NCBI RefSeq assembly: GCF_037975245.1
Contig: NC_092574.1
Span: 10,873,213 to 10,937,212, forward strand
Reading direction: 5' to 3'
Source: Apostichopus japonicus
Taxonomy: Eukaryota; Echinodermata; Holothuroidea; Aspidochirotida; Stichopodidae
DNA: 64,000 nucleotides
Within the stretch, counting starts at the first letter, position 1, and each line of letters starts with the position of its first letter. Made by a program: the position numbers and the translations under genes. This document shows, one piece after another, positions 26,041-38,615 of the stretch. Under the pieces are notes generated by a model. The model did not search any database. It was given only the letters and a program-made list of their open reading frames with translations, and had not been told where the DNA came from.

Positions 26041-29000
26041 CATGTGCATACAGTATGTACATATATAAACATATTCTACACCACCTAATAGTTCATCAGC
26101 AATATCAACCATACAAAGTCTACAGTAGCTAGACCACGTGCAGGGATTAATTTTGAGTGCCCAATTCATTTTCCATAGCTCACTAAATGAAGGCTATGAA
26201 CTTTTGCCTCATTTATAAAGTACTATCGTTCTGTGCTACAAAAATATCTGATAGCCATCTTTGCACCTGTACGTATATATCTATTTGCTCATTTTGCAAT
26301 ATAGCAGTTTGCGCATGCGATTCCGGAAGAACTACGTATTGACTGCAGCAGGGGAAGGAAATGAAAGTTCAAACTTGCTTTCGTGGGAATAAACGTCACA
26401 CTCAAGGAAACTCTGCACGGTTGCTACATGTTGTAATATTTAATTCTGTTTTTTTGGACTCCCAAACGAGTGAACTTAGACAATGGGAAGGCACAAGCAG
26501 TTGGTACATTGATCCGTTATCTTTCCTCGAGTGACTCAACCAACAGTACCTCGCCTTCCTGTTGTTGTTTATACACCAAGGCAAACTTTCTCCATAGGTG
26601 GAAATGGTGATGGAAATCGCATGCATTGTTTTCAGAGTTTCGGCGATTGTTCAAATTGTGTGCACGAGGAAAAAGGTTTGACAAGGACGTTTCAGAGTTC
26701 GGACGTCAGTCATTTGCAGAATGGGAGAGAGAGGGAAAAATGGTAACAAATAGAAAGAGAAAAAGACAAACATGTGAGAGAAAGATAAAAAAACATTCCA
26801 AATTTTCCAATTGAGATAAGTGCTACCCCACAGGCAAAGCAATCACTCTAAAGAAAACGTGCTCTTAAAACTTTGTTTTCCCGATAAAACAAGAAAGTGT
26901 CCCCCTAAAAATATCACAGCATCCAAAGAAATGGTAAATTTGAATAAAAATAAAAAAAAGGTAAGTACCTCTTAAAGCAGTTGATTTCAGTTTGAAAGAT
27001 GTTATAATTTCACAAATATACGGCACACAATCTTGCCTCATTGCAGCTTCATGTCAAGAATAAGCAAATTTCTTCTATCAAAATCATTATTTCATTAATG
27101 CAAAAAGTCATTCTTGCATTTTTGTCTTGCACAAAAAAATTGAGCTCTCAAAACCAGCTTTGTCGGACAACCATCTACTGCAGAAAACTACTTCGCTAGA
27201 ATACTCTTCAATCACATACTGTAATATGTAAAGAATCGAGGCACCATATATGGTACAGTATAAATAACAAGACTTTAGACGAAATCGGTTTGAATATTCA
27301 CGAGTGACAGGCTTACCTGTCTCTTCACAAACCTTATTATAACTGAAGATACTACTGCTCGAGTAGATACCTTGCCTGGAGCAATCAGAGAACGTTGTGG
27401 TATCACTGTTCACCCTTAAGTAACTAACTGGCCACTTCTGATCGCCCAGGCACCATCTTATTTCTTATATCTACAGTATATCTATTTATATATATTATGA
27501 TTATTTATTACTATTTAAGCAACCATTTTGCCAAGGTCCTATCAAATAGGTAGCACGTTAACATCACACACTGTTGCCTTAGACTAAAGAATTGGTACAA
27601 ATGCAGGACATGAATACTATGAGAGCAAAACTGCGGCTGCTTTAAGTACAGCTTTGAGCTTTACCCTTCTTTAGGCTAAGTAACGTTTGCATCTCGGGAG
27701 GAAGACAAAAACTGTTCCATTTGGAGAAGGGAAAAAAAAAGAAATTTGAAACTTCCAATCACAAATTATGCAATCCATGATAAAATATAGAAATATTTTG
27801 AAAGTAGAAATGTCCAGATTATCCTGACTTTGTGTCCCAAGGGGATAACCACCACTGAATGACTGCGAGTCATATCAGTATTCCTTGACAAGTTGTGGGG
27901 CATTTAGTCTTGACTTCTGACAAGAATTATGATATATGTCTTATGTACTACTCGATGTTGATCCTAAAGTATGCCTACTGTAGCTGTTTACTATTCAAGA
28001 AAACTGTTGACAGCCAGGGGAGAAATACGTATTTCTATGTATTTCTATGTATGTCTATGTATTTCTATATGTTTTTCTATATATGTATGTATTGTAGGAA
28101 GTGCATACGGTACAGGGTTAAGGCATACAATATAGGTCTGGCTGTCACTCTTCACGAAGATGCTTACAAAAGTCTTGAGAAAGTGTCAATCATGTATCAC
28201 ATGGACCACAGCAAATATTGTATAACGTCTCATAGTTCTAGACTTTAAAGTCCTTTCTTTTATCTAAATAACTTGATACTTAAAGGTTGTATAATTTGTA
28301 TGATAAAATTTGCTCAAATAAAAAAGATTAGACAAAAAGAAACACACAGCAAATCTTGCATGGTAAAGTCATAATGCGACAACTTCAAAGTTATACCCAA
28401 GTAGGCCTTCGTTCACTGAACTACTTGGGAGATGGTCATATCAATTTATCAAACGCAAAATGTCTGGAGACCAGATATATGAAATACTACACAGATCAGT
28501 AGGTATAAAAAATTTATATGAAAACTAAACTGTAGAAGTGTTATCATACACAATAGCCTGGGTATCCCTCTTCATTGTTTACTTGAGCTATGAATGCTCA
28601 ATGGATCTACAGCAAAGCTCAGGCAGATAACAAAATGCAGTACCTAGTTAAAAATCACAAAAAGTCCAAATACACCAATGCTATATCAGTTTTTACATGT
28701 TTATTTTCTGTAGATTCCAGTACGGTACGGTGAAGAGCCTCGCAATTGAGAGATTTATTTTGTTTTCCAAATGAATCTAGAGTACACTCACAGTTCAACA
28801 GAATCTTTGTTTTGTTAACTCACATTTTAATGGCTCCATGAATTATGCCAGTTCCGACCAAAAAGACAAAAACAATATTGTGTTATGAGCTACATCAGTC
28901 TACATAATGACACATGTATACTTGCATCCTTAAAAATGTTTGCAAGGGTGTGGGTTAAAACTTAGAACACCCTGTCTAAATAAATTTATACTCCCCAAAA

Positions 29001-32000
29001 AACTTTCCACAATTTGACTCGACAAACCCTATTCTGAGGCTGGACAACCCACACATCATATGATGCAGACAGCTAATGGTTCAGGGCAATGCCAGGTTTA
29101 TATTTATGTACCTGACTATATTATTTTATTATCTAAATTCACTTGTTAATGGGCAATGAATAGCGTACTCAAGAAGAGCAAATATTACTATCATAATCTT
29201 ACCGCTTCCTGAATCTTTTATTTCCAGGGCTCAACAAAAATAAGAAGTGTATATTACGAAATCTACTTTCTTACCTACGTAGGCTTTAAACAAACTCAGA
29301 AGTGGAGCTGGTACTAATAACCTCCCCGTTTTGTACTTTTCCGTACCACCTTGTGACTAGAGGGAAAAAATCAGGAGACCCAAGACAAAAGTTGATCATT
29401 TTCCTTTTTGATCCTGAAGGCAAAATTAAGTAAAAAAAGAATGGTAAATTTATACTAAATGTTTCTCTAGCCCAATTGACACAAATCTGTAAAGTGAAAT
29501 ACGATCAAAACAAAGTTCGCATTGCCACTTTCCGCCCAGACCAACGTACCAACCTGTGTATTTTCATACATCACCTACACTGTGGTAAAAAAGTAAGGTT
29601 ACAGTACAAAATATGTCAAATACAGCAGATACTTAATGTGTACAGTATATACTGTGTGTACGGATACTAGGACAATGCAGGCTTAACCAAGCCAAGAACT
29701 AAGGTACAGCAGGCCTCCTGCATCTCATGTAAATGGACAACCTGTGTGCACTATTACAAATTTATGTAAGATCGTCTGTCTCAGATAGCCAGCTCTTAGA
29801 TTTGCTATTAATTTGAAACCTGTCATACATAGATCTTCAGATGATTTGATTGTCTGATACGGTCCGGGATTAAACCGTCTGCGAACATTCTTACATGTAT
29901 GCCTCTGTACTCGATGATTACCAACTTCACAAAGTTTGTTCCTTTAGATTCACCTGCCAGTAATTATGTTACCTTTTACTATGTAAAGAATAAAGATAGC
30001 AAATTGTTTTGTGCTACAGGTCTGTACAGTATGTTATCAAAAACACATTATGCTACTACATTATTATACATGAAAAGGGAAACTTACAATTCATTCAATC
30101 AATAGCTAAGAAAATTCTACTTTGGAAACTTATAATCTAACTCTTTGCATGGTCCTCCTGACAACCGAATGTGGTTCAGTTTATTTTTCTATGCAAAAGT
30201 TGTATGTAAATCATTCATATGGCCTGACACTGTACATGTATTTGTATTGTACATGTCATTGAAACAACACTTACTGATTCTGCAAAAGAACTTTACACCA
30301 TGGGGAAAAGGGTCAGAACAGACCTGGGTGAGGGTGACTTGCCCAACGGATGATGAAAAGGCAATGACATTCATCTTCAGAGGAACTAGCCAAAACTATG
30401 GATAAGCTAATCAGCAGTTTTGGTCTCCTGTCATGAAAGTGCTGATCCCTCAAATTTCCTATACATGTGCAACATTATACAAGGCTAAAATTACATAATA
30501 AATGCTTCAAACTAAATATGTATTTTGCCACTATGGTGTTTGTCTATCTATAGATTTCACCTCTATATGGACTTCCGACATGCAGTCATAGTGCTAGAAT
30601 ATATACAGTACCATACTTACAAAATAAGTCGTGGGGCTGATGTAGGACAGTCCTACATAAATACAGTATATGTCATCCATGCATAGTTCTGAATGTTTCA
30701 TAACTACTTTATGGCAACAATTCCAGCCTCCCCGTCATAATTTGACAGTCACTTTGATACTTGGTCTTATTTAACTTTACATGATGCACATCATTCTTTT
30801 CTACCCATTATGCTAACATTCTATACCACCCGACTCGACACCAAGCTGCACTTGTGCACAAGCTTGTGCACAAGGTTGTGCACAAGTACATATGTGCGTG
30901 TGAAGATAAATTTGTCAATGTGCAGAGTGCTTTGTGTGTTCTTGCATACCGAATATTAAAATGCAAATTCATTTGCCCGACTACAAGGATGCATGTTGGT
31001 CTTTGCTTAACAGGTACAAAGATAAACCCTTGCTTCAAGTTTAAAATCCTAAAAAGAAATCTATTGCAATTCATGCTTTATTGGCATTGAAGCTTCCTCT
31101 TGTAATAGAATACAGTCGCTGGAGAACCTCAGTATCAACTGTGCAGTAATAGATATTGCATATTTAGTGACACTTGGAAGCATACATATAAAGGAATTAC
31201 CATCATCACTGTCAGCAATAAGTTTATCAAAATTGAAGTAGGTACATGTAAGTATCACATTGAAGCTAGATTGAAATGAACTAAGTCTTTCAGGTCATGA
31301 TTAATTTAGCAAAAAGTTCATGGTGCTAACTAAGGATAGTACTATACAACCCCGGTCCCACCCCCACCACCCCCATATGCTCTTCACTTTTTCCAAAATT
31401 GTTAAATCAAGCAGTCTGTGAGGTAGTTTGGTAGATACCATAGTAGCTAAGTGATTTGAAACAGTTGTGGGAAAGTCTGCAATGGGTACCGTTATTCACG
31501 GTACTTTTCGCTGACAAAAAATGGTGCTTTCTGCACATCAAATTTATCAGCGGAAACAACGTTTTGTCAGCGGAAATACCAGGTTTTTTGGGAGGAGCAG
31601 AATGACTTACCGAACTGATTAAGTACATTGAAATGATTTAGGAGGGTAGAGAAGGATAGAGTTTGACTGGAGCAGGATAGAACTTGGCTCAGAGACTGTA
31701 GATTCTCAGGATAGTTAGTATTTAGTACAATTCACGGTGATAATTCATTTTAGTTAAATAGCGTCACCCTATTTGGCTTTAGTTATCAATATAGCATGAA
31801 AAAGGTGAATTCTAGCTGCCGTATGAAACAATTTGGTCTCGCTAAGTTTCATCAAGTAATTTTTAAGCGGACAGCAGTTTAATACTTTACTTATTCCATG
31901 ATTATGCGGGCCTTCTTTTGCCTTTTACGCTGACCGCGACAGCCTTGTGTTCTTTATGTAATCCCTGATTATACACACCCATCCCTTGTGAGCCTCAACT

Positions 32001-32065
32001 TGAAGAAAAACAGTGTGTACATGTATATGTGAATAAAAAGTTGGTTTTTTGCATACAGTATAGTC

Positions 32066-32541
32066 AGTATTGCGAAGTTCGGCATACTGCGAAGTTCGGG
32101 CACCCTAAGAAATACACGATTTTCACCATGAAAACCTACAGGAAGAGCCAAATTTCACCAAAAAGTACGAAGCTACAGTTATTTTCTCTCCAAAATGACC
32201 CGTGTGCAAGAAATTACTTACATATTTGTCAACAAAATGACGAAGATCTATGAAGTCTGTTATATTACTGAAAAAGCAACTGCGCCACCAATTTTATCAC
32301 CAGCGCCACACTGTGGGTTGCGCGTCCGAACTTCGCAATACTCTAGCAAGAAATACCAGTTCCACAATCACGAAGAATCTTCTTGGAAAACAACGTGAAA
32401 ACAGTTTGCAGGAAAGAAAGTTTGGCCGTGTATCGTGCTATAACACAATTCTCCCACCATATGAAGTATATTTTCAAATGATTTATACCAGAAGATTTAG
32501 TTTTGGGGTGTTTTAAGTCTTAAGTGGCCGAACTTCGAAGT
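32066..32541. mobile_element. Inverted-repeat cluster, possible nested non-autonomous DNA element
   Basis: The core CGAAGTTCGG occurs twice directly at the left (32066-32082 and 32086-32103) and twice inverted at the right (32326-32342 and 32524-32541). The pair 32066-32082 and 32326-32342 is a perfect 17 bp inverted repeat enclosing about 240 bp. The outer pair is imperfect. Four copies in 0.48 kb with this arrangement suggest a small DNA transposon, perhaps a nested insertion. No target duplication was identified. Confidence 0.4.
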
Positions 32542-32979
32542 CACCATCCTACCATAACAGAAACCTGCAATAACCGCTACTCCAACTTTATAACCACTAA
32601 CTTTATCATATAAGATATTTAGCCTACTTGGAAAAGACTCACAGATGCTAGTATTGGCCTAGGCTAGTATAACTAGCCTGTGCCTAGAAGTAGAAGCCTA
32701 GGGTATAGACTAACTTCGATATGCAAGTGTTTTTATTGGACAAGGATATGCTGGGCTCGTCCATGCCTACCTGTCAGTCAATGAATTTACTATTGTAATC
32801 AGGAAGGCCGAAGGCTAGCTAACCTTAGTAGCCTAGTAGCAGTATTACTAGTAGTAGTACTACTACAGTACTACTGGGTACCAACCATCTTGCCCTCTAG
32901 GCTCTAGCCTACTTCCAAACTGCTGAATACTTTAGAAACCATGTATTACAATCGAAACTTCACTGCAGGAAACACCTAC

Positions 32980-33357
32980 CTTGTTATCTTTCCCTTCACG
33001 TGCCTGGACAATTTGTCCAATTGCAAATCTTCCCACACTAGTAGTACTACCACTTGTGGCAGCAGTACTCTTGCATGCTACCTTTCTGTGTTGTTGTGTA
33101 GGCTCCCAAAGCATAGGCGTAGGCCTATGTTTAACGTTAGAGATAAGGCTAGCAACATCGGAACGACTCCCTGTGACTTTTTTGTTGTATAACAGGAGAA
33201 AAGATCCTCCTCCGACCGCTGTTGCACCTGATAAGACTCCTATCGTCCACAATTTTCGACTCGCACCATTATTAACACTTGTGTAAGTTCGAACCAGCTG
33301 CAAATTGCCATTATACATACGAGGACATCTCAGTAAAAGTTTTGGTGCGGCCGCCAT
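32980..33357 (-). CDS. First coding exon of a putative mitochondrial membrane protein (family not recognised)
   Basis: An open frame of 126 codons runs from an ATG at 33357 to a consensus donor AAG/GTAGGT (intron begins at 32979) in phase 0. The unspliced frame would continue 15 codons to a stop at 32932. The N-terminus (residues 1-36) is rich in Arg, Lys and hydroxylated residues without acidic residues, as in mitochondrial presequences. A hydrophobic, Gly-rich segment at about 37-57 (LWTIGVLSGATAVGGGSFLL) looks like one inner-membrane span. Residues 58-126 are polar and end FAIGQIVQAREGKDNK. I do not recognise the family. The topology recalls mitochondrial inner-membrane proteins such as MIC60, but the residues that would prove it are absent. 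The remaining exons should lie leftward on the - strand; I could not find them. The start sits in a YY1/TISU-like context. Confidence 0.5.
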
Positions 33358-33361
33358 ATTG
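33350..33361 (-). promoter_or_regulatory. YY1/TISU-like element over the start codon
   Basis: On the - strand the start codon reads CAATATGGCGGC. This is one base from the TISU consensus SAASATGGCGGC and contains a YY1-type ATGGCGGC core. TISU elements mark short-5'-UTR genes and are enriched among mitochondrial genes, which agrees with the N-terminus of the encoded protein. Confidence 0.5.
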
Positions 33362-36300
33362 AATACCGCCCTCGAATTGAAGGTGTCACGGTAGAAAAAT
33401 CCCTTCCTTCAGAGCGAACTTAACTTTCGTTTGCTGTAAGCGCTTTCATATTTAATGAGCTAAACAAGGAGTGTGGGAAGGCATGATTTTGAAGGAACAA
33501 ATGGCTCCAGCACAGTTGTAATGACTTATTTTTATGTTTATCAACTTTAGAATTTTAGCCATTACCAAAATACGAGAACTTAAATGACACTTTGCGCCGA
33601 TGCACTCATGCTACTTCTAAACTATTCATATTTATTCACTTTTATAGACAGGCCTAATGTAGAAGGAAATGATAAGTCTTGTCTTTTACATTGCTTGTAG
33701 TTTAAGGTAAATGTCACAACACTCGCATGGCGCTTCATTGGGCCAACACTAGTAATCTGAAAACATTTTTAAAAGATCTATAGGCGACAGGCACTTGCCG
33801 AGGGGACTGAGGGGGGGGGGGGCTGACAAGTTGTGCATGAATAAGTAGATGTCAAGATATCAGTGACATAAATAATTTGAGAACGCATAACTCCCTCCGA
33901 ATCCCTCCCTTGTGGCTCGCCATGCACTTGATTGGACAAAATATGTCCTGTGTCTTTCCATGCAGCTGAACAAGAAAGCAACTAAGAAATGGAACATTAA
34001 ATTTGAAGTTCCTTATAAAATTTGTATTGTTACAACATCCGATCATCACATCACCAAGTTGGTTGGTAAACTTTACGAGCTCTATCTAAATTAAACGTTA
34101 TCAGTACTAGCTCCAAATATTCTAAAAAGTGAAAAAACGGTCTCACTCTTTCCAAATTCTACAAGCATTTGACTACCACCATCAGTGCATTTTTTTTTCT
34201 CTTATCTCAAACATGAAAATAACTCCTATCAATGTCTTGAAGTAATTTTGGAGGTTCAAAGATTCGCCAAGAAAAGACCTTTTGAAAACATTTTCAGCAA
34301 TTTATAGCACGCTAAAATTAGGGCCCAATATTGATGACCATTTATAATACGTTTGCGTGCATGTAGGTAGGATTACGAATTAGCTTCATTGTCACTTTGG
34401 CGGTGCGAATTAATGAGAAATTGAAAAGACCAGAATAGAGAAAGGCATGTCAATCAAAATTAACAACTCCAATGGTTTTACTAAATCTTTTAATTCCTAT
34501 GATCGACAGAGTTGGGTTTGTGTAACGTTCCACATTCATTTACCTTGGTATGCATGCATATTGAAAATATATTGAACAGTACCCTTGTTGTTAAATTTTT
34601 ATCCTCTGTTAATGATACCGTAATTTCATTACAATCTATGTAAGAAACCAGACTAAATAGGCCCATATTGATAAGTGTTACTAATTGAGATAATTTTACG
34701 AACGTCCAGCCCACCCACCCCCTCCCTTTCCGTTTTACTACTTCCTTCCCAACTGTTCAACAAGTATAAATGTGAGTTCTCTGGGGTGGGGGAGACCCTT
34801 AGTTAAGGAACCATGGTGGCTAGAATGCTTGTGAGTTAAGCCCGTCCAGTAACCGAAGTCGGTATAGTCACTCGTACTTGGTTTTTTTGCATAGATGAGA
34901 AGTACCAGGTCTGCACGACCACCCTCCCCCTCACAACTGGAGTCAAGCACCCCCCCTCCCACCCCAACACACAACAACAGCCTCACTTCGTTCTCCTGGT
35001 TCGTGTTTGCTTTTGCGCCTATTCCTGTTTCCATCTGTACATATAAATCCACCTATATGTGTCGTATACTTAATATACATTCTCAGTCATATTTTTGTAA
35101 TCGGCTTCCAAGATTGCACCTCTCCTGTAGAGCTGTAATCCGCGCAGTTCGAACGGTTACGTGTATCTCTACACACACCTGCAGGGTACGTATACCTCTA
35201 CACACACCTAAAGGGTACGTATATCTCTACACACGCCTAAAGGGTACGTGTACCTCTACACACACCTGCAGGGTACGTATACCTATACACACACCTGCAG
35301 GGTACGTGGACCTCTACACACACCTGCAGGGTACCTATACCTCTACACACACCTGCAGGGTACCTATACCTCTGCACACACCTGCAGGGTACGTGTACCT
35401 CTACACACACCTAAATGGTACGTATATCTCCACACACACCTGAAGGGAACGTATACCTCTACATGCACCTGAAGGGTACTTATACATCTACACACACATG
35501 CAGGGTACGTGTACCTCTACACACACTTGCAGGGTACGTGTACCTCTACACACACCTGAACACTTACCAAAAAATAAACGAGTACAATGAGAAATACAAA
35601 CAAGAAAACCCTCATGTTTCTTATACTCATGTTTTCCTGGGTCAGATTTCACGAGGGGTGGATTTTAGTAATGTCATATCACTGAAATAATTTACAATTG
35701 GATAAACATACTAGTACCTTTTGTTATCGACACCGGTATTTCTTTGTTTTTAAACAATATGTTGAAGGGTTTTGTCAATTGTCACGTAAGATTTGTGAAT
35801 TATGTATCATATCCAAGAATGACACCAAACGTTTTTGATATGAAATATTAACCACGAGGGCATGATATTAGACAATGGCACGAATTTTCCCAAGAACCAA
35901 TCAAAAACTGTTACATTACCAATAATGGTAATAATTGTATAATTTTTTGATAGGAACGAAAGTTGGTAACAATAAAACTCTTTGAATGTTTAAAAAGTAC
36001 ATCAGTGACCGAAAACAATTGAAATGATTCTCATTTCTTCGAAAGACAGCCAGATATCATATTTCATAATAACTCATTATTTCCGCCACGTAGGCCCACA
36101 ACACAATCACAGCGAGCCATAATAAGGTAATCAACAAATCGTTATATTGGTATCTATAGGCAGTTCAGTATTATTTTTTTTTAAAGCGATTAGGAATTGC
36201 TCAGTCAGTTCTCGTCAGCTAAAATATCAACATATGAATAACGCGTTGACTTACATTAGCATTTAACTTGTTTTTCTTTCCTATCTTTCTCCTCTTCCTT

Positions 36301-37591
36301 ACACCCACTCGCCCCCTTTTTCTGTAAGTTACTCCAGTTCTTCTTCTTGGTAAAACTGGGCACATAATTTTAAACTTGATCACCAGACACTTTTAAACAC
36401 AGGGGTCGTCCTCAGTAAAACCAATTTATTGATATTAATAGCAGCCCATTATAAGTCTTACTATTTAAGTTATTCCATATCTTGCATAACCAACTTTGCT
36501 GTTCGGGCAATCAGCAAACACTTGCCACAATGCTCTCCACCCTACATCTATAAACTTCAAATCAGAATCTGCCCTGTAGAGCCAATAACACAGAAAGGAA
36601 ATCATGCAATTTTGTAAATAAGCAGTCAATTTATTCCCCTCTTCTCCTACAAGGTTCACCCTCCCCCCTTCTTACCCATCCATCGCACTGTCCTACCCCC
36701 CCCCCTTCCCCGACCTGCATCTAGCACGACACTCCCAGTACGCCGAATGCAATTTATTTGATCGTTTATGTTTTACCGCCGCCAATAGGCAAAAAAGTGA
36801 GGGCTCAACAGTTTTCTATTCATTTCCGTACATTGTTATTTTAAGGTCTTTCAAATGTATTTATGTTGAAAACAGGAGGTAAACAATATCATGATACCAA
36901 ATATGTGGCACCCTCTTAGTGAATCGGTTGATAAGAAAACAATGAGTTTCAAATGAGAATTCAACGCCTGAACTATATGACTCATACTTTGCAAATCAAC
37001 TACACCTTTCCGTCCCTTTCTTTTGAAATAAAATTAAAGTTTTTGAAAAACAAAAGGAAGACGTTTTGGGACGTAGAATTCCATTTAATTTTGATCCACT
37101 CAATCATCTTATATCTGTCACGACTTTCGGGGATTGCATGGGCCCTTATAACCCCTCATAGTTCACTCCCTTACCCCTAGAGTATGCACCACTGCTAGTT
37201 AGGGGGCACTCGTGTATCGAACAATCATATATCCCATGGCCCCCCTGACTACAAAATGTTGACAAAAGCTCCTCTTTCCAATTGGGCAAATTTAGCAATT
37301 ACTTATCCAATCGAGTTCACTGATTGATTTAAATACAAACACAACTAATTCTACCTTCTATGTTGTGATTCGTTCAAAACAGTCCCTTCATTTTTCTGTC
37401 ATATAGTTTTTAGTAATGAAGTTTGTTTTTTTGGAAATGTGTAGAAAGTAAGGCTTTAGAAAATACAAGTTGTCTCGCTGCTTCAACTGATGTTTCCTCT
37501 GTCAAACTTAACCTCTGTCTTCGACTCAGACAGCGCAGTGACTTTTTTTCTTCTTCTCATCACTAATGGCGGCGAAATTCGTGCCTACCTA
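33362..37591. other. Intergenic region between two divergent gene starts
   Basis: It separates the leftward putative mitochondrial gene from the rightward FGF gene. It contains the 29 bp minisatellite, poly-G (33810) and C-rich tracts (34925-34965, 36655-36715). No coding exon recognised. Confidence 0.5.
35156..35560 (+). repeat. 29 bp minisatellite, about 13-14 copies
   Basis: The unit is close to GGGTACGTATACCTCTACAC plus ACACCTGCA, repeated every 29 bases (35184, 35213 and so on) with PstI-type CTGCAG in most copies. Open frames up to 182 codons cross it on the + strand; I treat them as non-coding. Confidence 0.93.
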
Positions 37592-37675
37592 TGCGCATGC
37601 GCATGTCATCCTCGCATCCCATTGGCTGTTAGCTATGTTACCTATATACAGTTTGCGAGAGTGGATGATAAGGCC
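37592..37675 (+). promoter_or_regulatory. Candidate promoter upstream of the FGF gene
   Basis: A perfect NRF1-type palindrome TGCGCATGCGCA lies at 37592-37603. An inverted CCAAT box (ATTGG) follows at 37621-37625 and a TATATA box at 37643-37648. This order and spacing would place a + strand start near 37670-37680, about 0.94 kb before the FGF ATG. GATA motifs lie just downstream. A possible acceptor (TTTTACAG ending at 38566) shortly before the ATG suggests the 5' UTR may itself be spliced. The motifs are seen directly; that they drive FGF is inference from position. Confidence 0.4.
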
Positions 37676-38615
37676 AGTCTTGATTCAGCACACTGATAAA
37701 GCACCAAGGGAATAAAGACGCGTTTCGTGAATCAATGCTGACTCTTTATTTAAAGAATTAAAGAGGTTTTATGGAAAGTATGTTCACAGGTTAAAAATTG
37801 AGGCGTTTCATAAAACACACAATCAAATATATCGCTCTCTCTTCTCTCTTCTCTCCCTCTCTGTGTGACAGGAATACGAGTTTCACTACAGGACCAGGTT
37901 TGTTACTTGAGAAGAGCTCATAAACCAAAATGGTTCAACCGTCTGCTGATGTCCTATGCGAATAAACAACGCAGCCCGTTATGTGCAAGCAAGCTCATGT
38001 GGATATTTAATTTGATTTCATTTCGCTGCTGTTTCTTTTGAGAATACCAAGTTCACCTTTTTTTTTCGGGTGGGAATTGTGAAGAAATCGACAAAAGGTG
38101 GTGTATACATCATTTTGTTGAATCATTTGTTTATCCGGATTCGGTTCAGTGGAAATAACAACCGAAAACCAAAAAAGAAAGTTATGTAGAACGCCGGACG
38201 TCATCATCAAGTTCCGCTTTTGACATTTTTGGTGTATTTTGTTTTTAATTATTATTATAATTACTTTTTTTTGCAGTTATTTTGTTAATATAAGTCGACG
38301 GAACAAAACTCAAAATGTTCATTACAATTTTACTCTTTGGTAGCTCACAACTTCAACACGTGGTGGTATGGCCCACACACATGCGAAGCAGTGGATAATA
38401 GCCCATATAGAAAACATATTGTTTTATTGTGTCGTGTGGATTATATTATCATATGTGACTGGATGATAAACGGTACCAATTAGAACAAGAAATCGTCAAC
38501 CTCTAGCGAAGGATTTTAGTTCAAGTTTTTACCTTTTTTTTATTAAATTTATTGGGACTTTTACAGATTTCGTCTTCGGGTTTTTTTAAAACCTGAAATA
38601 TTGCCAAGGAACATT

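Larger units (their letters stand above)
20790..32065. other. Repeat-rich stretch without recognised genes
   Basis: It contains the 25 bp and 31 bp minisatellites and the 339 bp element. Exons of the leftward gene starting at 33357 are expected here or further left, but I could identify none with confidence. A triple GTGCAC palindrome lies at 30851-30886. Confidence 0.4.

Noticed and set aside
32980-33357. Assignment of the - strand exon to MIC60 or to a YccV/HspQ-like domain protein
   Set aside because: Only the presequence-plus-membrane-span layout, or a short FxIGQxV string, is shared. The diagnostic residues of either family are missing, so no name was given.
34895-35690. Open frames of 74-182 codons over the 29 bp minisatellite
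   Set aside because: They arise because the repeat unit lacks stops; the Thr/Tyr/His-rich products show no domain.
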